64,000 nt of DNA from Agarophyton chilense (lineage: Eukaryota > Rhodophyta > Florideophyceae > Gracilariales > Gracilariaceae): contig JARGXX010000113.1 in NCBI GenBank assembly GCA_030374765.1, forward strand, positions 992,001 through 1,056,000. The letters run 5' to 3'. Positions 45,607 to 57,405 of this stretch are shown piece by piece. The notes beneath the pieces were generated by a model, which did no database searches, had not been told where the DNA came from, and saw nothing but the letters and a program-made list of their open reading frames with translations. Within the stretch, counting starts at the first letter, position 1; each line of letters starts with the position of its first letter. The position numbers were made by a program, and so were the translations under genes.

Positions 45607-47746
45607 TTAAAAAGGGAAGATTTGCCTCGCGTCGACCCTCCAAGGGTTTTTCGGTGGTGTTTCCGTTTCTTCCTGAGGATAAAATTTCTTTTCGAGGTCG
45701 TCCGTAGGATATATAATGGCGTGGACCTGTCGGGCTTTGATTGGAGTGTCCGGAAGTGTGGCAGAACGTGAGCTTCCAGGGGTCCCTGTGGTTCGTTGCT
45801 GTGCCCTGTTAAACATTCCTTCGGATCTCCGCACCCGGTAATTCTGTTCCCTGAGGGCTAGGAGGTTTTTTCGTGCGTCCCCAGGTAGATGACTCGTGCA
45901 GTCACAAGGTAGGGCTATGGAAAGGCAGAGGAAGCAAGCCCTTAGGGGGCGAACAAAAACGCCCTCGCAGGGCGGAAAGGGAGAATACTTGGGATAGGGT
46001 GGTCCAGTGGTCGCTGTAGTTCTCTGGGAGGTATATGATGGGGGCCCAGACGGAGGAGCACTGAAATCGACCTCGAGTACATCTCCCGAATCGGCATAAT
46101 GGAGCTAACCAAATGGGCTTGGTTTGGTGTACGCAATGGAGTTGCGTGTCCCCTGGATTTATCAGCATTCCGCCTGGAAGTCCTGTAAGTTTTGCCATAA
46201 TCCTCGGCATAGGTAACGAGCCTTCGGAAGGAGTATTGTGGGTTTTCTGTGAGATAATTGCGGACATGTGTCCGAATGGCAGGGAGTAATCCCGTGATGA
46301 AATGACGTTTGAGCCATCCTTCGGAGAATACATTTCCACATCGGTAAGCCTTTTTCCATAGGTCGTCTGCGAAAGCCGAATCTGTCATTTTGGAGCTCTG
46401 CCTAAAGGAGATTACTTCTTGGTGGGCGTCCATAATGACGTCATCCGTGGCGTAGGTTTCCAAGAGTTAATGAACAACCTGAGGGTATGACCTGAGGAGT
46501 TCACGGTCTTGAGCATCCACGAGGTCAGTTGTGCCAGATATCTTCGAAACCACTCGGTCACGCGCCTGTCCTGTGAGGAAGAATTGGAAAAGGTACAGAG
46601 CGCCGCACTCGTGAACACCGTTCTGATCGCAGGTCGTACGGGAAAAAATGAGAAACCTAAGGACAGCAATGGGATCGGAACCCGAGAACTTGTCCGTAAT
46701 GGTTAGTTGCATCTGTTTGGTCCATTTGGCGAATCTGCCAGCCAACGAACCAGAATATTTCGGGGACCTGTCGGCCAGCCGATAATTCCGGTAGTCTAGA
46801 ACCTTAAGGAAAAGTTCGTTAGTTGTTTTCAGGGGGCTGAGGCCTCGAGTGGCAGCCTCATCCACTTCCGCAACGGTCGTTTCGGTCGAGGCCGATTTGG
46901 AATCACTCGTATCCGAATGGTCTCTTATTTTACTTCTTCTGTTTTTCTTTCTCCTGCGGTTGCTTCTTTTCATTACAGCGGAATAGGGCCCTAAAGGATC
47001 GATCTCTCTATCAGATCCGATGCAGCCCTGAGGTCGCTGTAACTCATATAATCCGTCGGGTGGGGCAAGCGGTCTCTCTTCTAGACGCGGAGCTTCCCTT
47101 TCGCTCCTCTCTTTCTCCTCGCTTGGCTTTTCCTGATGGGAATCTGTCATTCATTTAGACGCGAAGCTTCTGTTCCGCTCCTATATTGTCCCACCATTGG
47201 GGTTTCCTGATGGTATTCCCGGCGAGGGGCGGATAATACCGCCACTCCTGGGGGTTCGGTAGGGGGTTTCCATATGGAGACCGGTTTGTTAATTTGTGGT
47301 GGAGTGGTCTTAGGGTCCAAATTGCCTGCCTGGCGGGTGACTGCTCTTTGAACGGCCTGTAGGAAGGAGTCTATGAATAATCCAGACTCCGTTACCTTAG
47401 GGATTATTCGCGTAATGAGGTAATCCGTATGGTCAGCGATCGCCGTAGCGGGTCGCATTTCTACAATGGAATCCACATGGTTTCAGCAGAGCTCACGGAG
47501 ACGGGGCCAGAGAAGGTCGGAAAGGCCTGCGGGCATGTTTTCTCTAATACCTTCGATCTGGTGGGTTTCTCCTTGAGGGGTCCCTGGTCTAGAGGTGGAC
47601 CGGGTGAGGCGTTCCCGTAAACGCCCTGCCACCGTGGGTTCTCCGCGAATCCTTTCAGGGTTAGCCATGGGGGTCAGTACTTCTTGCGGTTGGCTTCTCG
47701 TGCTTCTGCGGTCGCTCACGGCATCAACCTGAGGGCCGGGCGACAT
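45607..47746 (-). pseudogene. A2 gag (inverted segment)
   Basis: Starts MSPGPQVDAVSDRRS at 47746, 185 bp after the LTR-B boundary. It has a stop after RELC at 47483, a stop and frame change at 47147-47150, then a 227-codon open stretch with KIRDHSDTSDSKSAS and ITDKFSGSDPIAVLRFLIF. After a stop at 46464 comes the capsid part FADDLWKKAYRCGNVFSEGW. A Cys-rich CLCLSIALPCDCTSHLPG patch near 45910 may be a zinc knuckle remnant. The last part ends EETETPPKNPWRVDAR. Better preserved than the A1 copy. Confidence 0.87.
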
Positions 47747-47931
47747 CTTCGGCGTTGTAGTCGCAACCTGTTCTGCGGTAGGAGTCCTATGGTCTGGTCA
47801 GTTGGGTGTGTTTCTTGCATCCATGATGGCGGTTGCTTCTGTACTTCTGGTCCGTTGGGAAATTAAACCAAAGTCTAGAATCTGTATAATTCTTCTTTCC
47901 AGTGGTCAGCTCAATTATTTCTAAGGGATTC

Positions 47932-48595
47932 TGTAGTATTCTACTACTTCGGCGTTCCGATGGTTTCTTTGTCGCAAAGTTGCGTTTGGAACTCATTACT
48001 GAGTGGCCTGGTCAGTGCTAGGATAAGAAGCGACACACCGCGTAGGATGCCAGAAGGCAGGGTACATTGTTGGAACACGTGGCATGACGAGTGGAGTGGC
48101 TTGCAACGGCGCATGTAGTGGCGATCCACGTGGCTGGTTTTACTACCCTTTGTAGATTTAAGTCCACTAGGGACCGTACCCATACAATGGTTTGGCTAAA
48201 TGGCTAAGCACTGGGTATTATTTACGTATTATTTGGGCACTCACCCTGGCACACAGTATATAGTGTACCAGAGGTGAGCGCCGACTCCAAGTAAATGAGA
48301 CAACATGGGCATCATGACTATTCTGTTCCTCGCTTCGGATTCCTTAACCGGAGATCCGGACCAGCTATAATAGATAGTCAGCCCCCAACCACTTCACGAG
48401 CCGTCTCGTACCTACGTCCCATCAACGTTTTACAGTTGCACTGTTCACCCTCGCTGGCGAGTAGTGGCCTTACACCCCACTTCCAGCTCGCTGGTGGTGT
48501 AGCTCTACCACCCCTTTTCCTTCGCCGCAAGCGACCCATCGGCAGTCTGAACGCCGTCGCAGGTGTCTGCTCTCTCCGTTAGAGCGGATACTACA
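47932..48595 (+). repeat. LTR-B solo LTR, right copy
   Basis: Begins TGTAGTATTCTACTAC and ends GGATACTACA; 664 bp. Left flank GATTC (47927-47931), right flank CGACT (48596-48600). These do not match each other, but the left one is the complement of the flank GAATC at 24775-24779 and the right one resembles the CAACT flank of the left copy. Confidence 0.9.
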
Positions 48596-48905
48596 CGACT
48601 CCGATGGATTCGCCCCTGTGGACCACACTCTCTTGCGGGAGAATGATTGCCAACTGGAATATGTGACTGAGCGCATCATCTCCGCCGGTCGGGGAGAAGA
48701 TAGAAATATACGGTGCCGCGTCTGTTGGTTCGGCTACACACCTGAGGAAGACACTTGGCGAGAGCCTCAAACCATTCCGGCTACTTTCACCGCCCGCTAT
48801 TGGCACAAAATCTGCAGCACGGGGCGCAGCCTTCAGGAGGGCGCAACTGTTGGTCCAAAGAATCCCAAACCGCCTTCTGACACGACGATTCACCGTAGCA
48901 CGCAC
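48596..48905 (+). pseudogene. A2 integrase tail with chromodomain
   Basis: The sequence resumes at the codon after the LTR-B insertion and carries a clear chromodomain at 48660-48785: EYVTERIISAGRGED, CRVCWFGYTPEEDTWREPQ and TIPATFTARYW. The W-x-G-Y-T-P-E-E-D-T-W pattern is the classic chromodomain core. This copy shows no frameshift and reads to SSTHDGSS near 48918. It is 23 kb away from the rest of its integrase because of the inversion. Confidence 0.9.
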
Positions 48906-49135
48906 GACGGTTCGTCGTAGCTCTCACATCAGGGAACAAGGTCAGTCCTTCGGCGACACCTGAGGAAAACCTGAGACGCTGTCAAGGTTGGACGACGTCC
49001 CGGGGCATGCACGTTTGAGATACAAGAACGACCTTGGGAAAGCACAAGCATTAATTATTTGACTAACCACCAGAGATATAACAGACCTAACCATGACCTC
49101 AAGGTTCGCGGAAGCGCTCGGAACACCAAAAGAAC

Positions 49136-50486
49136 TCACTGAGGCGGCACAGGAGTAACTCCGTCGTCCTCATTGGAACCTCCAGGAGCCAAATCTGAAC
49201 TAAGGTCACCCGAGGAGCCATTTGGACCACTAGGACCGGCCCAAGCGAGCCGAGCACGCTTCTTCGGCGGAGATTCGCCTGAGGAAGTATTGTCACCAAC
49301 AAAAGCCTTTCGGTCACTCAAATTTAGACCATACTGGGCATCCAAGTCGGCAGTAACCCTCTGGGACATCAATTGGGCATTCTGCTGCTGGATATTGACC
49401 ATGGCGGTCTTCAGGTCCTGACCCTGTTGGACAACCGCGGCGTAGCGCGCCGAGAGACGCGCCCAGGAGCAAGCTTCCCTCAGGACTGTCTCAATGTCCA
49501 TCGAGGCATTAATACCAACGGAACGGCAGACATGACGGAGATCCGAAGCCGCAACCGTGACCGAAGCGGGAAAGTGTGGTAACGGAGAGGACGGAGCGAT
49601 GTCGACGCCCCCAATGAACGTTTGAGCCAGTGAATCACCTACAAGACTTCCGGTCTGGACAGTGACCCCGCCGGGAGGGATATCCACCTGGGCGACGGGC
49701 GGCTCATAAGAAAGGTCATCCTGAGGACCAGCGCCCGGAGGAGCTGGAGGAGGGGAAGCGGTCGGCAACACCACAGCGAAATCGACCGGAGGATTAACGC
49801 CCTCTACGGGTAGTACGAAGGGATCTTCACCGAAGGATTATCCATCGGACATACCAGCATGAACCCACGGCGTGGCTTCCACATGAGTCTCGAAGCACAG
49901 GGGATCGAAGCCAATGGCCTTCGGATAATAGTCGGGCACATGACGCCTGGGGATGTCCGATGATTGATTTCTCAAAGGCTTGGTGGGATAAGCACGAGCG
50001 TGGTGGCGACCCTGCGGATGTAGCGGAATCGGTGTGAATGAGTCGGTATCGTGGCCATACCAAAGGAACCCGGAATTCTTGCCCCACTACACCTGTAGGA
50101 CATGGTTCAAAAAAGCCTCGGTCTGCCCGACGTCGAACTGGGTCCCACGGACGATATTCGGGATGCACAGGTTCCTTGAAAAGCGGATCAAGATGTCCGG
50201 GAGCGGGATTAGGCGACCTTGAGGACCGGGTATGTTCTCATTGTACCATATCCTCCAGTCCTTCGAACGGACATTACCACGAACGCCTTATTTTGCGATA
50301 TCAGGAAGGCCATAAGGGAAATCACGCCGAACTGAACGAAGAGTACCTGCCCGGACACACAAGACCTTCGGTCATTGTCATTGCCCATGAGTTGGGACGA
50401 ATGATACGCCACTACGGACGGCGTGGGAACCAACAGGGGCAGCTAGATACGCCAGTAGAGAGCCCATTGGTTCTCATCCACACAGA
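49136..50486 (-). pseudogene. Antisense accessory ORF of A2, N-terminally truncated
   Basis: Convergent to the chromodomain reading, with about 220 bp between their 3' ends, exactly as in A1. From the N-terminal side: PLPDILIRFSRNLCIPNIV, RGTQFDVGQTEAFLNHVLQ, a stop, GFLWYGHDTDSFT, RRHVPDYYPKAIGFD, a stop, EDPFVLPVEGVNPPV. Then comes a 212-codon open stretch with ASDLRHVCRSVGINASMDI, ETVLREACSWARLSARYA and an acidic-Ser end. Two stops in about 440 codons. The upstream quarter present in A1 has been replaced by piggyBac sequence at 50487. Conservation across copies suggests real coding function. Confidence 0.8.
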
Positions 50487-51390
50487 TGCAAAAAATGAAT
50501 CGGCATAAACTATTCGATCAGTTGCGAACCAATTTTCAACAAGTCTCGTCAAAACAGCTGTTCCATGCGCATGTTTCGATTCAAAAGACCATACATCTGG
50601 TTGCGTAGCTCCCATCAAGGTTTCTATTTTGATAATAATTCCACTGCTTTTACAACACACTGTCTTAAATTCACGACCATTTTCAGGTTTCCTATCAAGA
50701 GCAGTGAAGTGTGGAAGTCCAATCTCAATCCAGTTTTCGCCGATTCCAGACCTTCGTGACATACTTTCGTCCACGAACAAAGTGTGTGACGGAGTTAGAA
50801 ATGATTTCCGATGGTCATTTATAGCTTTCACAAACTCAGAAACGCATGATTATCTGAATTATTCTGATTTTTGATCGTTTTCAGCGCCACAGAACACGAT
50901 AAATTGCCGTATGTGTTCAAAGCGATTGCGTAACATGATCTTTTCGAGCTTTGGAGATTCAATATATTAAAAGAACTTGCCTTAACACCAAAGTGATCTT
51001 CCATTTGAAAAATCAAAGGGTGTCATTAACACCGCCAAGCCGAGAAACGTCAACCTTTCACCTCCTGTAGTCTTCATTGAGCTGTTTCCTTCCAGCCGAG
51101 AGTTAGTAGATCGAACTATGTTTTTCCAATGATCTACAGGAAACATCCGCGTGAATAAATCGTATAGAGAGAGTTTCGAGGGTGCATGAATGGCATAAAT
51201 TAAATCTCCAACAGTTCCCGTTACTTTCCGTTGGTGAGTTTGCATTGGACTATTCAAAGTCAAAGGCACATTTTTCATTTTCCATTTTGTCGAATGAACT
51301 TCCATATAGCTTCCTTGAATGTAACTTTTTATCACAGTTGAAGGGCTTAATGAATTCACTGTGTGACTTTTAGTGACATCCGTTAAAGTA
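50487..51390 (-). pseudogene. PiggyBac-like transposase, truncated
   Basis: The minus strand reads RLTFLGLAVLMTPFDFSNGR, later KIMLRNRFEHIRQFIVFCG, FLTPSHTLFVDESMSRRSG, PHFTALDRKPENGREFKTVC and RIVYADSFFAS. VDESM and the DRKPENG and ADSFFAS blocks are hallmarks of the DDE_Tnp_1_7 (piggyBac) domain, containing catalytic aspartates. A few stops (near 50980, 50955, 50880) break one otherwise constant frame. The C-terminal part is missing: at 50487 the frame runs directly into A2 sequence. No TTAA-flanked end is seen at this junction. Confidence 0.8.
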
Positions 51391-53204
51391 GACTACTATT
51401 CATTGTTAGAAACGTCGTTAGTAATAGCAGCAACATTTATCTCCACGTTCGAATTGATGGCTTCTTGACCACGTTTTTGAACCGTGACAAGATCCCCGGC
51501 TATCACATTGCAAATGTTGAAAGTGCGCAATTTATAGCAACTAGTAGCTCGAATTATATGGTGAAAAGCGCGTGTCTCCGATTATTTTTGACAACAACGC
51601 CCACTTTTATAACAGTTTTGCTGACCTGTTTCGTCTTCTATGGCGTGCCAAAGAAGATTTTACAGTCTCTCCCTGATGTGATGAGACACGCACGGATGTT
51701 TGCTCTGTTTTCCACTACACGTTGAAAATCTATAGACGATGACATATTTGATGAAGTATGAGAAAATGGAGTAAAGATTATGTTATTTACAGGTTGTGGA
51801 CGATCGTTCGTGATCTTTGGGGTGGACGCCAGAGAAGAAGAGAATGTTGACAACGTCCAGGCACACAAATTTAAGGAAATTGACAAAGTTCACAAAAATT
51901 ATCGATGTTGGAATTTTGGCCTCATATGAGGCCAGAATTACAACTATAGACACTAGGAGGTGCAATGGTAGTGGGTACCAATGTCTGAGCCTAGGCCTCT
52001 GGTTGGTCACATCTGCGACGCCGGCGACGTCGTGTCAATTGGGCATTTGCCCTCTTTTGGCTACTTGGTCACATATCACGAAATGTTTTCAATTATTCAA
52101 ACACCACTGGTCCCTGCTGATCAAACCGCAAGATTCGTACCCAGAAGCAAAACATGAATTGGTCATCCCTCATATGCATCCGCTTGGACACGTTTATTGC
52201 TACCGAAGGCATTAATCCTATCTAACTACGAAGACCCGTGCTCGCAGGCAGAATAACACGTTCTCCAGACAGGTCGATCATCGAGAGCTGCATGTTTTCC
52301 AACAAAAGAGTTCTTGATTGGGATAATTCTGGAAAACCACACCAACCACATTGCCATTCAGATGACAAGTCATTCGAAGTGCTCCGCCATGAAAGACAGC
52401 GGCAGTTCTTGTAGGGAGCAGAAAAGAATAACACAACCGGTTGGCCGAAAACAAGGTCGCTCTCCAGTTAGCCTTCTCAAACCGTCTTTGACATTTGCGC
52501 ATGTGCATCTTCAACATCCGTGTCGCCCTATGAAGTTTTACCATTGGTTGACCCTTGCAAAGATGTGTACGATGCACTAATGGGGTGAGCGGATGCACCA
52601 TTGCCAGAAAGAGAAGGAGTTGAAGTTGAGAAAAGTACTGCATCACGACAATCACACCGACTGCCTTTCGAAACTAGAGGAGTTGACGTACGGTTATTCG
52701 CATCTCTGCATCACTTTTTGTCTTGGAGGGAAAAGTGGAAGATGTGATTTGCTTCCTGCGAATCGCCATCGCCTTGGCCCATATTGCTTGATGCGCAACA
52801 TGTCACTCCAAACTGTTGAAGGGAAGGCAACCCGCAGATTGCACCCGATGGTCTTATGCCATCTGATGCGAACGGTGGTGTGGCATAACGCGGACAACTA
52901 CACCTCCACAAGTTCGCTTTTTGATCTTTCATCGCATCGGTCATGCCGCCCTTCCGAGTCACCGGCCCGAATGTCCAGTGGAAGTTTGCTATCCTTTCCG
53001 ACTCGCCTCTCGCTTTTCTTGAGAATGGTGCGGTGGCTGTCGTCAAACCCGTATGGATGCACTTCCACCACGGGTCCCACTCTCATCAACATGACACAAG
53101 TCCTACAACGTTTATTACAATTTATGGCGGGATCTATCTAATATTCTAACTCTACAGCTACTGATATGTCACGCATAAGGTTACATCAAGAAGATAATCG
53201 CACT
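51391..53204. other. No gene recognised
   Basis: Sequence upstream of the piggyBac fragment. AT-rich to about 52000, with minus-strand pieces that could be its N-terminal part (51638-51886). From 52220 to 53140 open frames occur on both strands with no recognisable family. Confidence 0.4.
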
Positions 53205-54468
53205 CTACTTCTGCTCTTCTTCTACCTCCTCTTGTTTGTCCGCCCTGTTCCTTGGCCTGAACACACATCCATGCACACAGTCATGGGCTTCGTCCGCCCC
53301 GAATATATCGTTGTGCATGTTTTTGCAATGCCTTGTGAGAATGCTCTTTCGAGCAAACGCATCTCCGCAAACCTGGCATTCGAAGTTGCGAATCTTGTTG
53401 TGCACTGCATCGACGTGTCTTGTGACATCCCCACGTGCACCGAAGCGTAGCCCACATTTGTGAGGACATTCGAAACGCTTCTCTCTCAGGTGCACTACGC
53501 GATAGTGGCTATCTACCCCGCTCTGTTGGAGAAATCGTCTTTGACAAGACGGACAAGAAAAGGGTCTATGCCTATTGTCCCCATTAGGACGACCTCTTCT
53601 GTGCGTTCTTTGCTTGGTCACTCTGCCACTTCTCGAAACGGTGGGGCTCAGGCTCTTTCCATCTGCTCTTGTAGGAGTTCGAGTCCTGTTTGGAGCTCTG
53701 TCCTCTCCCTCTTCCTCTGCTTGGGACGAACTGGAGCCTCCATCCCTCTGCACTTCCTCTCTTCGACTTTTTCGCCCGTTCACGTAACGTCCTAATGAGA
53801 CTTTCAATCTCCGGTTGCGTGGTTATAGGTCTGTCACGTTCACCCCGAGAACGCTTTCGGCGCAGCGTTTTTGGCTCTCTGGGAGGTTCGTTGTCGGACA
53901 GATTGTTTCCATTCTCCGAAGGTTCTATATTCTCGTCTCCGACATCTCCATGATTCCTGTCGGGCTCTAGCATAGACGGTTGCTCTCGAGAGGGATTGCC
54001 ATCAGCTGACTTTGTCGAAGAAACACCAAGCGTCTTTGTTGCAACAATACCAGCCGCCAGTTCTTCACAGGAAAGCAATCCAAGCGACGTTATTGACGGT
54101 AGAGTGCCATTCACGGACCTGTCCTCTAGCTTCGTCGCAAACTCTGACATTTGATAGAGAATAGACGGGAACTTTGGCCGTCCTGGAGTGACCGGATCGA
54201 CTTGAATGGGAGGCAAGAAGGCAACCGTGTAGGAACACGAGATGGGGGTCTCTTCGTTCTTCTCATTGACGAGAGCGCTCACCGGGAGACCCCCCACCCG
54301 TCGGCGTTTCTTCTCCGGCTCGCCTTCGACCAGTTCCGTTTTTGCCGGTTCCGTTTTGGCAGGTTCTGTTTTCTTCCCCTCTGTGGCCGGCGTCACTGGG
54401 GAAGTCAGACTCTCTTCATTCTCAACCTTTAGAAGATTGTCAATGTTTAGTTTCGGTGGAGAGCTCAT
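53205..54468 (-). CDS. C2H2 zinc-finger protein, one apparent frameshift
   Basis: The first frame (54468-53584) starts MSSPPKLNIDNLL, has an AKTEPAKTEP repeat, a basic KKRRRVGG nuclear-localisation-like patch and an Arg-rich middle. Phase shifts by one near 53745, in a Ser/Arg-rich stretch, to a second frame ending at 53205. It carries three fingers: CPSCQRRFLQQSGVDSHYR with H, CPHKCGLRFGARGDVTRH, and CQVCGDAFARKSILTRH. The homologue at 35813 supports reading both parts as one protein of roughly 400 residues. The shift may be a mutation, a short intron or a sequencing error. Role likely nucleic-acid binding; target unknown. Confidence 0.75.
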
Positions 54469-55859
54469 TATAGTTTAAAGAGAGTATGTGAAATAAAGCG
54501 TCCTAAACAACAGAAACGTAACTGGTGCCGAAGAGTGATTCAGATGTTCTCAGCGAGTAGTAGTAGTGATACTTTAGTGTGCGAAGGGCAACCTTACAAC
54601 TATCGATGGGAGGAGCAAAGTAAGAACCTGCCTTTTATACAGAAGATGAAGTTTCCATAAATGGTACCACGTACACAAATAACCGCGACATTCCTGCTTG
54701 GCAGAACGCGAGCGGAGGAAGTATGAAAGTGAGGCAACATCAGCAAAAGGTGAACATGACTATCAGCAAAACATGACATTCACAAGCTGTAGTTGGAGAG
54801 GCAAAAAGGGTGCGGCGCATTTCGAAAGGCAACAAAATGGTTACCATGAGCCTCCACGAAATACGCCAGTGATTGATTTCCCCCAATACCTTGACAATTC
54901 ATTAACAGGTATTCTCATCGGCGCAAACGCGAACAAGCTGAAGCATTTTGACGGAAGCTTGATCAAATGAGTACGGAAAGTCAGATCAACCATTAGGGCT
55001 GCTTTGAATTCTGGTTTTCTGTTTCAAGCAGCAACACAAAGTACTGAATTGTATGGGTCTTATTGTAGAAACCGAGGCTGAGATTTGACGCATCCAGTGG
55101 CTCTCGGATCAGATGGCCGAGATTGTGCGAAGCCGACCTGTACCAGCTTCCTTCATTTCACTGGGTAGGAAAACACTTTCCCGGACATACATGTGGACGA
55201 AGTTGAAGAGAAGTGTAGTGGAGCACAAGCCAACCATCGTGACAGGAACCAAGGTTTAGTTGCGGATGGCCGATCCTCCCAGATCTGAATCACAATGAAT
55301 TGATGTTTCTCCAAATAGATGATACATGGGCTATTTTATCATGGAATGCATCACTAATGTTCAGAAGATGAGCCCTGGGTAAGAAGATTCAAGTAAGGGA
55401 TGAGATAATAAGCACAAGCTTGACATCCACGCAAATGCAAAATCTTCCTATCATAAAGATTGTAAGCTTTCAGTAAGCAGAGTTCTCGGAAGTTGCCCGT
55501 AGACCTGTACGCGCGCAAAGCAGTGAGTCTGAGCGGCAGTAGGCCAAATTTATCTCCTTATTGCCAAGTTTGCATTCTACAAGATCATTACAGGGTATTA
55601 CTGCAGGAAGATTATTCATTGACACGTTCTTTTCCACTCATTTCATCTGAGATTATCTGAGGAAGACCACCTGCTGGCCGTGCGATTCACCTCTGGCCGG
55701 CATCTCCATGAGCCAACCGTTGAGGGATGCGTCGACGCTTGCAGCGGTACGGAAATTCTAGAGGCACGAAACTGGAAAGAGCATTGACGACAGAGCCAAG
55801 AGAGAACTATGAAGGGAAAGAGAGTGTTAAGATGGTCTCTACACTAACGGGTAGGCAAA
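54469..55859. other. No gene recognised
   Basis: About 1.4 kb upstream of the zinc-finger gene, up to repeat R copy 2. It should contain the zinc-finger promoter. A 90-codon plus frame at 54698-54970 has no recognisable features. Confidence 0.4.
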
Positions 55860-56115
55860 ACCGACACCAGGGATGCAAGTTCATGGCGTAATCGACGTAC
55901 AAATAGTAGCCAATAAAAATACCGGGGCTCAAGCGCACATGCGCTGTTGTACCTTCGATATTCGCACCAATCTCTTTGTTATATTCGAAATCGCATTCTA
56001 TATGTTGCCCAAGACGCAGCCACATACTGTAGATCGCTTGTAGCCCAACTGAACACATGCAGGCCACTTCAAACGCGTTCAAAAGCGTGCAAAAAGGGCG
56101 TGCAAAAAAACACAA
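55807..56115 (-). CDS. Hypothetical ORF in repeat R
   Basis: A minus-strand open frame in R copy 2; the same reading occurs in R copy 1 (positions 250 to 1, running off the window). The shared part reads SVGLQAIYSMWLRLGQHIEC and SPGIFIGYYLYVDYAMNLHP. The N-terminal ends differ because of a 13-bp insertion. Aromatic-rich; no family recognised. Near-identity of the two copies means conservation says little. Confidence 0.2.
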   Translation of the reverse strand: MCFFARPFCTLLNAFEVACMCSVGLQAIYSMWLRLGQHIECDFEYNKEIGANIEGTTAHVRLSPGIFIGYYLYVDYAMNLHPWCRFCLPVSVETILTLSFPS

Positions 56116-56999
56116 AAAACATTCTGAAGCAGTTGTAAGACTAGCACCTCGCGTTTTCGTCGTTATTCTCTCAGCTTAACAGTTCAGTTTTCTTTTAGTT
56201 TTTCAAACTACAAAAATTATGTGGTTTGATAGTACATATTAGAGTCTGCGATTAAAAGATGAGCTCTGAAGAATTCTCAACAAGCAATTTTCCATTCTGA
56301 ATCGGACAAAAGATTTGCTCCGCTTTGTTAAAATTCTTTTTATGGCTTTCTCTACCTTTTTTAATTGTTTCTGTTCTTCAGTCTTATCAGAGCTCTTGAA
56401 GTCTTCATAGACAATAACGTAGAAGTCTAAAGCTATTTACTTGCTTCTTTTTTTCATTAAAACTTTTATGGTGATGCGCCTTTGTTTTTTATCATTAATA
56501 AAACAGTCATGCTTTGGATGAACAATTTATCTCAAAACGACATCGTATGAGACTAAACAATTTCAGAAACCTGTTTTAAGCGTTGAAAATTTAATTAAAA
56601 AACCAGAAACATGAAAATAAAGCAAGAGCCTTCAATGGAAAATTCCTGAAAACAAAAAATTGTCCTCGCGAAGTAATACGCACATTTTACTTTCGTACGA
56701 CAATAGACCACGGATGGGATGTGTAGTGTTCTGTGAGTAGACGTTTCAAACCCTTGTCAATTTCAAACAAGTTCTACGCGGAACAACTCTCAAATGACCG
56801 TTACAAACTTGGTCTCTATTTATTACCTACTTCTCATCACTCTCTTACATCTTCGAAGAGCCACCCCGCCGGACTTTTTTTTCGGAAAAGAATATCTGAT
56901 ACAGCCCACCGCTATTGCTACCAGTGCATCACACAAGTCGCTCTCCAAAATCCATCGCAATCATTTTTTGTAATCTTTTATGGATCTAGATAGTATCAA
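55860..56999 (+). repeat. Direct repeat R, copy 2
   Basis: Matches 2-1128 in the same orientation. Near 56090 it has 13 extra bases, a duplication of the GCGTGCAAAAA word. Similarity decays toward the right end, where copia C2 LTR-like sequence begins. Confidence 0.9.
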
Positions 57000-57270
57000 G
57001 CCCTTTTCAAGCTTACTGCTCTGTATCATCGAAGTTTTCGTATCTTCTTTTTTTGCTTGAAGACGTTTAGTTTTGCTACTCGCCGTACAGTGTGAACAGC
57101 AGAATTAAAAAGTTTGTTTTTCGTGCTGTGAGATTAGAAACGCTCCAATCAATGACATATATGCAGTGCTCCGCTCTGACGCTTTCGTTTTATCGAAGTA
57201 AAGGTTTAGAGATGGCTTTATTCTCAGTGACTACGCATTTGTAATGCCTGTATATTTTCATTTGTATTTT

Positions 57271-57371
57271 ATTTGCAATTGCATCACGAGAGCATTGTTA
57301 TATTTACATTTGCAGCACAAGAGCATCAGAGAGCATCGTTGAATTTCCATTTGCAGCACGAGAGCATCATA
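57271..57371 (+). repeat. Three imperfect tandem repeats upstream of the C2 TATA box
   Basis: Units begin at 57271, 57308 and 57349, each starting ATTTGCA and containing a CACRAGAGCAT word. Length about 37-41 bp. The location just upstream of a TATA box suggests enhancer-type LTR repeats. Confidence 0.75.
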
Positions 57372-57405
57372 GTACAGTTGCTCTCTCGTTAGTATCATTC
57401 TTACC

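Larger units (their letters stand above)
24312..50486 (+). mobile_element. Ty3/gypsy retrotransposon A2, interrupted, with a 22.5-kb internal inversion
   Basis: The 5' LTR and leader (24312-24779) and the chromodomain plus antisense ORF (48596-50486) are in plus orientation. Integrase to mid-protease (25444-29022) and mid-protease to gag (45237-47931) are in reverse. The parts abut two LTR-B copies and transposon T. Re-reading the 25.4-47.9 kb block in reverse restores the order LTR, leader, gag, protease, RT, RNase H, integrase, chromodomain as in A1. The 3' end is lost at 50486, where a piggyBac-like fragment begins; no 3' LTR is found. Confidence 0.9.
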
